The notes beneath the pieces were generated by a model. The model was not told the origin of the DNA. It made no database searches and saw only the letters and a program-made list of their open reading frames with translations. From Rutstroemia sp. NJR-2017a BVV2 (lineage: Eukaryota; Ascomycota; Leotiomycetes; Helotiales; Rutstroemiaceae), in contig NJPS01000043.1 of assembly GCA_002946415.1 (NCBI GenBank), positions 744,001 through 808,000 on the forward strand: 64,000 bases of DNA. Reading direction: 5' to 3'. Both the position numbers and the translations under genes were made by a program. Positions 1-13,752 of this stretch are shown here, piece by piece (positions within the stretch are counted from its first letter, which is position 1; each line of letters starts with the position of its first letter).

Positions 1-83
1 ATGCTTACATCCACCTCAGTCTAGAGTGCAGACAAGCTGGCTGTCGCTTCTGGCAATTAACGACGGACTGATTGGGCAGAAGG

Positions 84-119
84 GCAGAAAGACAGAAAGA
101 CAGAAAGACAGAAAGACAG
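84..119. repeat. Microsatellite, 8-bp GACAGAAA unit
   Basis: About four consecutive copies of GACAGAAA lie here, preceded by degenerate copies. It is a simple tandem repeat with no visible coding role. Confidence 0.9.
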
Positions 120-220
120 TGGTACTTCTGTACATCGTATCAAACACCAAGCAGCGTATCTTGCATCGTATCTGAGCTTTGCCTGTTCGTGTTGGAGGTA
201 GAAATGGAGCTAAGACCCCA

Positions 221-309
221 CCATTCACCATTCACCATTCACCATTCACCTTTGGCTGTTCACCCTTCACTTCACCTCACCTTGCCTCTCACCGTTCACC
301 GTTCACCGT
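221..309. repeat. Minisatellite, 7-bp CCATTCA and TTCACCG variants
   Basis: Four perfect CCATTCA units at 221-250 continue into degenerate TTCACC/TTCACCG units up to about 309. It is a slippage-type tandem repeat. Confidence 0.85.
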
Positions 310-1936
310 TCGTTGCCCGTCTTATCCTGTCTAGTTTCTTTCCTACTGGCCCGTCCATCTGCCCTATCTGCCCTGTTCACTCTCTTCCCTCTGCCCCGAA
401 AGCCGTTGCTTAATCTTATCTACCGTACATCTTATCTCTAGTACTTCGTACTTCAGCACCATACAAACCTATCTACCATGCACCTGGTACCGTACTGCAC
501 CGTACTGCACCGTACCGCACCGTCATCGCACCGACCAAATCCCCACCAGCCTCGAGGCTCGTCTCCATAACCACTCCACACTCACACCTTCAACATGCAC
601 ACCTCCAACCTTCACACAATTCAACTTCAACTCCACCGCCCAGCCATGCACGACTTATCAGCAGCCTCCCCAGCCCAGGATCAGGATCAGATTCCTGCCC
701 CAAATTAGCAAGTTCTCCGCACCGCTCCCCTGTCACCGGGATTCTGAGTGGTTCGAGCCCAGGTCTGTATGGGGAAGGGAGCTGCATTTTGGGGTTGGGC
801 TGGTCGGTTTGGCTGGTCGGATCGTTGCATTGCGTTAGCTTTGCGCGCTGCTGATTCGTTCGGTAAAACAAGCGTGCATACTACAATGAACACACACCCA
901 GCACACACCCAGCACACACGACGCACTCACTCCTGGGACTGGAATTGCTTTATTGTTCCGGTAGGCTTTCGGTGTGCTGATCGTCTTCCATGTAACGTAT
1001 CATAGATAATTCGTCGAGATAGATATGGAATTGATACTCGTGATCAATCACCAGATCCGACAGACAAACATCGACATGTTTCGGATAACGGAATACGATG
1101 CTGATGCTCTTCTTCAAACCTATCTATCTGTCCTACCCACGGGCCACCACACACATATCTCCCATCCGGCCCTTTTCTCTCCCAGCTAGCTCTTCTCCCA
1201 AGCCGTATTTCGCCTGCTCCTACTGCTGCTAAAATCTCTGGTGTTCACGTTGCACCCGACAAAACCAATAACCTCACTTCCTCCCAACTCGACCGCACCT
1301 CATGATTGCCAGATGGCAAGCCTGTTACTATCCGATCCGATGCGAGAATTCTATCAAGTGCAATAGTTTCCCTTGCTCGCCACTTCCGCCTCTTCTCTTC
1401 TATCATTTCGTTCGCCAATTCCTCCCAACCAAAACAAACTATTGGACTAACCCTCGTATCTATTCACGTACACTTATACGGACATGGATTCTCGTTTTCT
1501 AACTTTATATCGAATGTTCCGGGAACTGAACAGAGCAAGAGGAAGCGTGTTGATCTTAGAGTTGATATTTATTAAGTATCCAAGTATCTTTTATGGAGAG
1601 CTTGTCCTCTCTCTCACTACGGAGTACAGTGGGGAGTGGATTGTAGTGCTGGGTACGCACTATCACTGCACTGTACCTACGTAAGCGTACCGAAAGTTGA
1701 ACAATATCTTTGTTTCTTCTCTGCTGTAGTTATTGGATTATTGATTATTGATCTGTATCCAAGTAGGTATAATTAAGTAATAACCACCTAGTTATATTAG
1801 TTAATTCAATTACACTCCTCACGAATCCATCGATCCCACCCATCAATCCCTCCCTCACGTGTCTATCCTTCTCCATCCATCCATCATCTAAGATCTCCAC
1901 GCACCAGATGAACTCATCAAACCATTCATTCACCCA

Positions 1937-2045
1937 ATTCCAATTCCAATCCCAATCCAATCCCCTCCGAATCCCATCCTCTCAATCCTAACTACTCTCC
2001 CAATCCAATCCCAATCCCAATCCCAATCCCCTCCAAATTCCAATC
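1937..2045. repeat. Degenerate CCAATC/CCAATT repeat
   Basis: Short CCAAT-containing units (CCAATTC, CCAATCC, CCCAATC) recur in two blocks, about 1937-1965 and 2001-2045. Each unit contains a CCAAT core, the recognition sequence of the CBC/HAP complex, but the tandem pattern suggests slippage rather than a designed site. Confidence 0.7.
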
Positions 2046-2140
2046 CCATGAGGAAATACCCAAAATCCCACCCTTTTCCGCCCCAACCCTCCCTCTACCC
2101 AATCCCCATAATTGATAAAAAAAAACCCCTTATCTCCCTC

Positions 2141-2168
2141 CCTATCTATCTATCTATCTATCTATCTC
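2141..2168. repeat. (CTAT)n microsatellite
   Basis: A run of about seven CTAT units follows a pyrimidine-rich segment and a short A tract. Confidence 0.9.
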
Positions 2169-2539
2169 TTATTCTCCGACCGCCGCGGCCCACACCAACC
2201 AATTAATCGCCAAACCTAAACTTATCCACCTGCACTCCGATACCACTGCACGTGGAACGCAGACGACTACTACGTATGGAACCTGTATTTAATTCTAGAG
2301 TTTGTTTGTATATATATGTATGGTTACACTCCGGTCGGCAGGACAGAGGAGAGTACGGTATAGTGGAGGTAACTGGATTGTGCGGAGCCAGCCCGGGTAC
2401 TGTACAAGGGGAAGAGGAGAAGGGGGGGAGGGGGAGGGAGATGTTATGTTACACCAGACCAGGACCATGAACGAATGAAACGAATAAACTACAGTAAGTA
2501 ATACAGCAAACTAAGTTAACCCAACAGACAAAGAAACAC

Positions 2540-2560
2540 ATACATACATACATACATACC
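2540..2560. repeat. (ATAC)n microsatellite
   Basis: About five tandem ATAC units lie between adenine-rich sequence and non-repetitive DNA. Confidence 0.85.
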
Positions 2561-2649
2561 CTTAGCGTCAAGGCACCAACACAAACAGAGCTTTGCACTT
2601 CTCATTCCATCTAATCATTCCATTCCCTGAACATTCTTTTCTTTTCGTC

Positions 2650-2673
2650 AAAAAAAAAAAAAAAAAAAAAAAA
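2650..2673. repeat. Poly(A) tract of 24 bases
   Basis: An uninterrupted run of 24 adenines follows TTTTCGTC. It could be the scar of a poly(A)-primed insertion or a nucleosome-excluding promoter tract. I see no retroelement sequence beside it. Confidence 0.9.
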
Positions 2674-2697
2674 TAAGCAGCTGCTACAAAGTGGGCG

Positions 2698-2733
2698 TAC
2701 CTTACCTTACCTTACCTTACCTCGCCTCGCCTT
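2698..2733. repeat. (CTTAC)n pentanucleotide repeat
   Basis: Four to five ACCTT units run into ACCTCGCCTCGCCTTGC variants. It is a simple repeat. Confidence 0.85.
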
Positions 2734-3475
2734 GCATGTGCATGCTGCGGTGAGGTTGGGTTGGTTTCGTCTGCTGTTTGTCTGTGGGTTGGTTGTTGGT
2801 GTTTATTTATACATGCTCTGTACTCTACGAATACCGCACAGCCCCGTGCAATCGCAAAGAGATATCAGATTATGGTTCCTGAGGTCTATCTATACCGCCG
2901 TCGTCAAGCGGCGAGTATGCTGCGGATACGGTAGATAGGTAGGTTGGTTAGATAGATGGATGGGGTAAGGAAAGGGTAGAGGGGGGGAGGAAGGGTAGCT
3001 GTGTCGGGGGGTGTTCGTTGCAGTTTTTGCATTTTTTTGTTTATCTTGCTATTTCTGTGGCTGTTTTCTGTTTTTTATTTCCGCGGTTTTTATTATGAGA
3101 CTTTTGGAGTATATGATGGATGGAAGATTGAGTGAGGTGAGGCTTGTTCCGATCGGCACTGCCTGGGCACAGCGGTTCTTTCTCTGCGGCTCACTGGCGC
3201 AGGGCGGTTGGATTTATAGTATAGTATGGTGTATAGAGAGTCAGTGCTCTGTACATATACTTCGTGCTTGGGTTAGTGGAGTCATGCCGCTGTGTGGAGA
3301 GGTTGTAGTCGCAGCGGGATGCGGTATTTGCTTGAGGAGGAGGTGGTCGTTTTCATCTCCGTTGGTCTGGTTTTCATTTCTTCTCGAGTAACTGACGCCT
3401 CCTCGCTCTCAACACGATATCGAAACCATCGCTCCATCCAAGTGGAAGTTGGAAGTGGAAGCCCATTGTTCCTGG

Positions 3476-3712
3476 CTACGTTGCGCATGTGGTGTTAGCT
3501 TGGTCTTGGTCTTGTCGCCGATGAGCGAGTGGGCTGGCTATATTCGATGCGTGAGAGACGTTGGTTTTGCCCCGGGGGGAGGGAGGGGTATGTGTTGTGA
3601 ATAGCATTACTGGCGAGATGCCCACAACGAGGAGAACAAAGATAAGTATCGTGTCCATCCTTGCTTTCTCGAGGACTTGGGCACCGATATCTATATCATC
3701 TACTGTATCCAT
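3476..3712 (-). CDS. Possible 78-residue single-pass membrane protein
   Basis: A frame of 79 codons starts at an ATG at 3712 and ends at TAG at 3476. The predicted peptide has an acidic N-terminus, one hydrophobic segment (about residues 20-39, ILIFVLLVVGISPVMLF) and a polar, Ser/Thr/Gln-rich tail. I recognise no family. It lies inside repeat-rich DNA with no splice or promoter evidence, so it could equally be a chance frame. The ATG was chosen to exclude the pentanucleotide-repeat translation upstream. Confidence 0.2.
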   Translation of the reverse strand: MDTVDDIDIGAQVLEKARMDTILIFVLLVVGISPVMLFTTHTPPSPRGKTNVSHASNIASPLAHRRQDQDQANTTCAT

Positions 3713-4593
3713 ATTGATTGGCTGATCTGATCCATAATGCTCGGCGTTCGAAGCGCTTGAGTTATGGTATGGTATGGTATGATATGGTATGGTATGGTAT
3801 CGGATCCCCAAGGAGCACTAGTTGTGCTATATGGCTGTGTATTAAATATAAGGGGCAGAACCGCTTGATATCTCGGTTGATCTTTCTTAATCCATGGGAG
3901 CCGAACGGTGATGATATTGGAGCCACAGTAAATTTCCAGTGTAGATGGGAGTTGAAATCTGCTCTTCGGAATGAGTATTTTGGTGTGTCTGTCGTCGTCG
4001 GCGGTGGTTTGACTTGAGAGGAATAGAAGAAAGGCTAGGGGTATCTCTATGTGAGTTCTGTATATGCTTTTATGTATTCATTAATTTAGAATCTTTTGAG
4101 AAATGTTACTTCAGTATCTTGGCATTCTATAAGGTTAGTATCATTACTGAAAAGTCTAAAACGAAGATACATCTTTGATTATTTGCGGCTTGCATAACTA
4201 TTTGTGCCTGCCCCCTTGCTACCAGAGAGATACGGTGTAATTAGGAAATGAAGAAATCAAACTGTACTTCTGTACATCATAATATAATGGGGTAATGAAT
4301 CCTGCACGTAGGCAATTCAGAAATAAGAGAGTGCATCACACTGTGTATAAACCAAGAATAGTCTTCTTCCTCGACATATAGATTTTTATTCACCAGGTGT
4401 AACAGCTATCCCCTCCTCACTTCCTCGCGCGTTAACATAATCGAAGTGGAAGTCTTTCAATGTTCATTCAGTATTGCTTGAGAATTAACACAAAACCTCC
4501 CATCACCCGCTTCTTTTTTTCGTACGGATCGAACCGACCTGATTTGATCAGAAAAAGAACCGCACACTCAACCAATTCCCGATATCACAAATC
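3713..4593. other. Intergenic, downstream of dioxygenase gene
   Basis: This interval holds one GGTAT repeat and otherwise unremarkable, AT-leaning sequence. I see no gene, RNA or mobile-element signature. Confidence 0.5.
3764..3800. repeat. (GGTAT)n pentanucleotide repeat
   Basis: About seven GGTAT/GATAT units are present. An open frame that reads this on the minus strand gives a YHTIP repeat and is almost certainly an artefact. Confidence 0.85.
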
Positions 4594-6003
4594 TTAGACT
4601 TGCGGAGCAAGAATGACTGGGAAATTGAGTTCCAAAGTGGCTTTGGGGTTGTCTTTCAGAGGGACAAAGTCGGCAATTAGGGAATCTTTGACGCCGAATA
4701 CGGAGTCGTTTTCGAGGTAGGGGTCTCGACGGTCGAAGATTTGGGTTGTTAGGGGTTTGTAGGAGGGGTGCTGGACCTGGTGGGGGGAGTGGGTTAGAGA
4801 GAGGTTTAAATAGTTTGATGGGGGGAGGTGTTATGGGGGAATTGGAAAAGGTGGTAGGATGGGAGGAATGGGAGGAATGGGAGGAGAGAGCGGATGGTGG
4901 TGTTTGGGAAGATGGTGCTTGAGAAGATGGGTTTTAGGAAGATGGTGTTGAAGAAGGAAGAGGTGAGTGAGTGGAGGAAGTGATGTGGTTGGAGGAAGTG
5001 ATGTGAGTGAAGGGTGTGATTTGAGTGCAGGTAGTGATGTGATTGGATGGGAGAATGTTACAATAGGTAAGACTCACGATCAAATGAATGTGCGCAGGGC
5101 GGAAAGGATGTCTATCCATCAACTGCAAGAGCTTTCCACCTGGACCTACAAATTAATCAGCATCAGCATCAAATCGCCAATCCCGGATGAGAAGAGCATA
5201 CCATCATCAGGAACTGGATAAGGAGTAGGTCTCAGGCAATAAAGGCCATAGTAACCCTTGGAGTCCGTCTTGAATTTTCCTCGCAGATTATGTTCGATTT
5301 GATTGGGATCCTGCTGTTCATACAGCCCATTTGTGCTAGCTTCCCAGATATCAACCGTTGCTCCTGCAATCGGTTGTTTGGTCTTTTGATCGAGAACCAA
5401 ACCGTGCATGTAAGTCATCTCTCCGTCATCTACACCATGGACGATAGAGGAGTCATTTTCAAGAAGTGGCGCATCGTGTCGAAAGAATGGTCCAAGGATT
5501 GCGCTGGCGGTGGGTGAATCAACTGCATCTGCAGCTTTCTTGAAGGTGATTTCATCGACGAGTCTGGATTTCATGAATAAGCACATATCCTTCTTCGAAT
5601 TACATATACACAAGCATCATTCTCCCATATGCAGTCCTATGTCCTGCGCAGACCCATACGAATTCAGACCGGTAGTGAAGATAATAAAATAAAGAAGCAA
5701 TATGCCGACTTACGACTCAAGCCCAATGACATCGCAGACCAGTTGCCCTTCATTCCTTTTTTCATCACTCATCTTCCCAGCCCAATTCAGCAACTCGACG
5801 CCCTGCATCCACTCATCGACCGTAAGTTCAGTTTCACGTGCAAAGTCATGAACATGACGGATCAAACAGCTCATAACCTCACGCATACGAGGTGAGGTCT
5901 TTGGGCCCATCGAATTGATGACGTTTTGGGTGAATTTGGGGTCGAATCTAGTCCCAGATGGAGTCTCACCGTTCGGCGCTACCGAGGGAAGATGGCTCTC
6001 CAT
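4594..6003 (-). CDS. Intradiol ring-cleavage dioxygenase, hydroxyquinol 1,2-dioxygenase type
   Basis: The four-exon gene (6003-5714, 5563-5202, 5145-5078, 4776-4594) encodes 300 residues, the usual size for fungal hydroxyquinol/catechol 1,2-dioxygenases. The N-terminal third is the helical dimerisation domain found only in the catechol/hydroxyquinol branch. The C-terminal two thirds is the intradiol beta-sandwich. Expected Fe(III) ligands are visible: Tyr in NGLYE, Tyr in [12 protein letters not shown] and the two His of RPAHIHL. The enzyme would open hydroxyquinol or a related 1,2-diol between the hydroxyls to give a maleylacetate-type product in the cytosol. Introns are 150, 56 and 301 bp; the last is long for this window, but its splice restores the conserved [18 protein letters not shown] register. 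It is divergent from the FAD monooxygenase at 7213, a common arrangement for paired catabolic genes. Substrate is inferred from family. Confidence 0.9.
4777..5077 (-). other. Unusually long repeat-bearing intron of the dioxygenase gene
   Basis: This 301-bp intron has a GTGAGT donor and a CAG acceptor. On the + strand it holds purine-rich direct repeats such as GGAGGAAGTGATGTG (twice, near 4973-5003) and GGAATGGGAG units near 4860-4885. Most introns in this window are 44-90 bp. Confidence 0.7.
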
Positions 6004-9542
<3,539 letters not shown>

Positions 9543-10261
9543 ATGTGTGTGAGAAACAATGGAGGATGAAGAAGTGGAGAAGAGCTTGAGATTGATCTAT
9601 ATGTTCTTATTTTTTATGGCCGTGTTGTAGCGGAAGCTTAAATCTCATTTCGAGGAGGTTAATTGCACTATCTATGTTGCATATTGATAAATGATTCAAG
9701 CTATCGTCTCAGCAAGCCATGTTTATGTCATATTCACGTCATTTATTCAAATAGCTGGTAGACGGGAGGGACTATGCCTTCTGACTCGGTTAATTCATTA
9801 ATCCGCATAGCAAGTGCTGTCATCTTCTCTCACTGCCTCTCACTCACCCGCGGAACTATTCCGTCTCATTGGCATTGATCGTGTTATGGGATGAATGTGT
9901 CTTAGTGGTAGTGGGGTGAGCTTGGAAAAGAAAAGATGGGCTCTAGGAAGTCTGAAGAAAAGATGTGTTCGCACATGCAGAATTGGGCGCGGGGAAGGAG
10001 GTAAGGGAACATATGGCAGCCCGAAACTTTGAAAGCATGTTGACAGTGACGAAAAAATATAGTCTCATTAAAGGAGTCACATGTGAATGGAAGAAGACCA
10101 AATATGCATGAAGGTGCCAGCCTTCAATAAGCTATTTCATTTCTTTGACCTAGGTCCGAAGATATAAATGAGAAAATGGAAGAGACTGAGTTGAATAACC
10201 TCCCACCATAAGACCATTTCCTCTTGATCCTCCTCGTACACTCCAAGCCCTAGAAACCATC
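9543..10261. other. Intergenic between monooxygenase and scytalone dehydratase (convergent)
   Basis: The two flanking genes converge here, so the 720 bp holds both 3' ends. I see no additional gene or repeat. Confidence 0.5.
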
Positions 10262-10905
10262 CTAATCCTTGTAAGAGCCCTTGAAAACTCTATAAAAGTT
10301 ATTCGGCCCATCCCCCTCATTCCACCTCACCAACGGCTTCAGTCCCGCAAACTTCCACACGCCGTTGACCTTCTTGTAATAATGCTCGTTGGTAGCATGG
10401 CTGTGGCCCTTCAATTTGATCTCCTTCAATTCAGGGGTCGTGTACACCTGATGTCCGGCACGCAGTTGGTGGTGCCCGATAACGTAGTCGTCGGAGACTT
10501 TCTCCCAGCGAGTGGCGCCGAGGAGATGCTGCGTCTTGACGCATGGGTCGCCGAGGAACTCGGAGTCCGTCACCATCTTCATGAAGTCGCTAGCGGACAT
10601 GGCTTCCCATTTGCCTTTGCCGATGGTGGTGTAGTCGACGAGGAGTTCGGGGGCGATGATGCCTTCGAGACGTTTCCAGTCCTGGGAGTGAGAGTTAGTC
10701 GAAGTGCAAAATTGAAAAAGATTTTTGGGATACAGAATGGGAAGGAAGGCAAAGAATGGCCAACATACCTTTGCATCGTAACTGTCACCCCAATCGAACA
10801 TCACCGCAGTGAGGTCGAGGTAATCTGTACGTAAGTTAGCAAAGCTGTATGTGCAACAGTTGGAGAAACAGTCATACCTTCGAATGAAACTTTTCCAGCT
10901 GACAT
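10262..10905 (-). CDS. scd1: Scytalone dehydratase
   Basis: Three exons (10905-10878, 10824-10769, 10681-10262; introns 53 and 87 bp) give 167 residues, close to the ~172 of characterised fungal scytalone dehydratases. Family signatures are visible: YLDLTAVMFDWGDSYDAKDW at the N-terminus, VDYTTIGKGKWEAM, the QHLLGATRWEKV and GHHQLRAGHQVY segments carrying the active-site His residues, and the C-terminal WKFAGLKPLVRWNEG. The enzyme removes water from scytalone to give 1,3,8-trihydroxynaphthalene and from vermelone to give DHN. It is divergent from the hydroxynaphthalene reductase across a 1.26-kb shared promoter, fitting co-regulation. The first exon is tiny (nine codons plus one base), so automated calls may miss the true start. 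Confidence 0.95.
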
Positions 10906-12164
10906 GATTGATGATGATTTGAGTTAATTGATTGCGTGTACAGAAAGAAAGACAAGCAAAATTAAATAATTCGTGAAGACTTCCACAACATATATGTGTG
11001 TTGCCATGGTCCGTATTTTTGTTGTACGAGCTTGCTTAGAGCTCGCGTCGCGCTTTAGCTCAGATCCCGAGCCCGAGTCCGGTGAGCTCTCCAGCTTGTA
11101 CTACCTCCGGAAGGTAGCTGCACGCCAATGCGCCTTGGCCTATGCGAAGAGTACTGCAACAAAGGAGTCGCATCCCTGGTTCAGCAGGCTAAAGTACCGA
11201 GTCCGGACTCTCCAACTTGTGGACTGTGCATTGAAGACACGGCCAAGGGTCACTTGCAGCGGACAATTGAATCGGGGCGGGGCTGTGATTCGTGGAGTGT
11301 GATGTCTTGCGGGCAGTGTTGCAATTATCCTCGTAATCGATATACTACTTATGCTTTATAACTGTAGGTATTATTGAGAGTAAGATTCAAATAGATAACT
11401 GTTGGCAACCATGGAAATACCATGGGAATGGTCAATAAGAATAGCTGCACTGCTGCGCTGCAGTACCACTGGTGGCTACGTTCGATCCCGATAGATATTG
11501 ACTGGGATGTTGACGAGGGGCCCGATGTGGGGTTGTTTTGTGCTCCTAAGGAGATGGATTACGATATCATTGAGCCGTATCGGCTAGCCTCACATAAAGG
11601 TGGCTGTTAGTTTATGAAACCAACGGGATCCTAATCGGACGCCAGGAAATTCCCCAAAATTGGCAACAAACAGTCAATAATTCCGAAGCGCGAACAGACC
11701 TCCATCTTGCGAAGGCCCCCCGTTTTAGCTGCTTGTCGATGGGCGGACTTGTGGCTAGACTACGTGAATCCGTGCATTGATGCGGAGACTGTGTTGAGAC
11801 AGCTCAGTCCTCGTCAACAATTAAAGATTGGTGTGGAGAGATCAATGATGTATGTGTGAAATTTTAGTTCGTTGGGACCCTAATTTCTGTGGTGGATGCT
11901 TGGATGCTTGGTCGTTGTTGTTAGTTTGAGCGTGTACGAAAATGGAAGCTGGTCAAGCACTGTGAAGCCTCTGACGCCTCGCCGCGACTATTGTACGCCC
12001 GAAGACCGAAAGGTCCGAGGGACAGAGATGTTGTATGTTCAATGCTATAATACGAGCAGTATCCTTTCAGCGCATTGCAAGTTTGTATCTATTCCAATAA
12101 CAGTTTTGTGTCACTTTCCACCTTCACCTCATAACATCCTCATATTCGTTATATAACCGCAAAA
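10906..12164. promoter_or_regulatory. Bidirectional promoter between scytalone dehydratase and reductase
   Basis: This 1.26-kb region separates the divergent start codons of two consecutive melanin-pathway enzymes. It carries a direct repeat and a 12-bp palindrome containing CCGG (listed separately), the type of sequence Zn2Cys6 dimers can bind. Frames within it show no domains. Confidence 0.6.
11075..11221. promoter_or_regulatory. Direct repeat with a 12-bp palindrome in the bidirectional promoter
   Basis: The sequence GAGTCCGG followed by CTCTCCA and CTTGT occurs twice, at 11075-11100 and 11199-11221, about 124 bp apart. The second copy contains the perfect palindrome GAGTCCGGACTC at 11199-11210. 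Inverted CCG/CGG half-sites are the classical target of binuclear zinc cluster dimers, two of which are encoded 2-6 kb away. Function is inferred. Confidence 0.4.
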
Positions 12165-13065
12165 ATGATTTCTGCACCATTCAAATCTCTTGAAGGCAAA
12201 GTGGCTCTCGTCACAGGTTCAGGACGTGGCATTGGACGTGGAATCGCGCTGGAACTAGCTGCTCGTGGTGCTTCAGTAGTTATCAACTATGCCCACTCGG
12301 CAGGACCAGCAGAGAATGTCGTCAAGGAAATCGAGCAGCTCGGCAGCAGAGGTGTCGCTATCAAGGCAGATGTCTCTAAGGTTCCCGAAGTTCAGCGTTT
12401 GTTCAAGGAAGCCAAAGAGCATTTCGGAAAACTCAACATTGTGATGAGTAATTCTGGTACCGAGATCTTCAAGGATGAAGAGGATGTTACGGAAGAAGAT
12501 TATGACAGGGTGTTCGGTTTAAACACCAGGGCCCAATTCTTCGTGGCACAGCAAGCACTCATCCATCTCGAGGAGTACGGAAGAATTGTTCTGATGTCAT
12601 CCATCGCTGCTGGAATGTCCGGTGTACCAAACCATGCTTTATATGCTGGCAGTAAAGCAGCCGTAGAGGGCTTCGTACGAAGTTTCGCCAAGGATTGTGG
12701 AAAGAAGAGGATCACCTGCAATGGTATCGCTCCAGGAGGAATCAAGACTGATATGTATGAACAGTGAGTATACATCTTCATCCATCCAGGAATTGAGGAA
12801 TGATGCTAATTCGATCATAGAAACGCCTGGCACTACGTTCCTGGAGGAACTCCAGACATGCCAGTGGAGACTATCGACAAGGGACTCGCTGCTGTATGCT
12901 CTCTTGGACGTGTTGGTGTCCCACAAGACATCGGAAGAGTAGTATCGTTCTTGGCTGGTCCAGAATCCGAATGGATCAATGGTAAGTTACATTCTTTAAA
13001 TGAGTGTATCCAAATGATAACATCTTGCAGGCCAAATTCTCCAACTGAACGGTGGTGGAAAGTGA
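12165..13065 (+). CDS. Hydroxynaphthalene (THN-type) reductase, short-chain dehydrogenase
   Basis: Three exons (12165-12763, 12821-12981, 13031-13065; introns 57 and 49 bp) encode 264 residues. The classical SDR signatures are in order: NADPH-binding TGSGRGIGRGIA near residue 18, the NYAHSAG segment typical of NADP-preferring melanin reductases, the structural NSG motif near 105, catalytic Ser in MSSIAAG and the YAGSK catalytic Tyr/Lys pair. NAWHYVPGG is a hallmark of the tetra-/trihydroxynaphthalene reductase group. The enzyme would reduce 1,3,6,8-tetrahydroxynaphthalene to scytalone and/or 1,3,8-trihydroxynaphthalene to vermelone. The protein is slightly shorter than the ~270-283 residues common in the family and ends GGGK. 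The sequence alone does not decide between the tetra- and tri-hydroxy substrates. Confidence 0.93.
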
Positions 13066-13752
13066 TTCCATTTGAGATGATGCTGAATGGTTGGCAAAGC
13101 TTTTTTATTTCGCTCTTATAAGTCGCTTGAGATGTTGAGGCAAACTTGGTGGTAGACCTGCACGAACATAGATATGTATTTAAAACGAACCGATACCAAT
13201 TTTCCAAAGCATCTTTGCACATAAATATTGCCTTTCAATGAGACAAAAAGCCTGGAGCGCGGTGCTGGCGCAAGCAGGTATCTGTACAGATGTAAGACGA
13301 TCAATGTGGGCGTCATCCCCACCCGCGTGTTTGCGGACACAACCATATTGTGTTGCAGCTGCCTTGGAGGGTATGTTGAAGGCGTATTCATCTGATACGC
13401 TAAATGAATCTGGTGAGATAGATGGTGAGCAGCAAATATGCATTCCAGGATCAAGAAATTATATCTATGACATCTATTAGCAACGCCACTAGGTTCATAC
13501 GCCAGTGAAGATGGGATCGCGAATGCCTTCGTAATGAGATAGTAAATGATACTGACAATGTTGAAGTAGGATTAGATGCGCACCGCATATCTGGGCTCCC
13601 AAACATTCATTCGAATACGACTGATCGCGTCCTTCACTTCACTCTGAATACGAGTTACACAACGGAGTGAGTTTTCAACGAGCTTGCAGTCGAACAAAGT
13701 ATTGCTCATCACTTTCAGACATGGGTGAGAATCGATCGAGATGTTTCGATCT
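13066..13752. other. Intergenic, convergent 3' ends
   Basis: The reductase and the first regulator converge here. I see no further gene or repeat. Confidence 0.5.

Larger units (their letters stand above)
1..3475. other. Gene-poor, microsatellite-rich stretch
   Basis: I find no supportable coding region here. The DNA has many short tandem repeats, listed separately, and long pyrimidine-biased runs on the + strand between about 1700 and 2230. The open frames present are short, repeat-driven and lack domain signatures. Such DNA is typical of long promoters or untranslated leaders of fungal regulatory genes, so it could belong to a gene beyond the left edge; that is inference. Confidence 0.6.

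Noticed and set aside
3011..3391. 126-codon hydrophobic + strand frame
   Set aside because: Composition is driven by T-rich DNA, it has odd Cys/Phe content and no family match, and it lies in repeat-rich sequence.
10382..10834. 150-codon + strand frame over scytalone dehydratase
   Set aside because: It is antisense to exons with clear family motifs and itself shows no domain.
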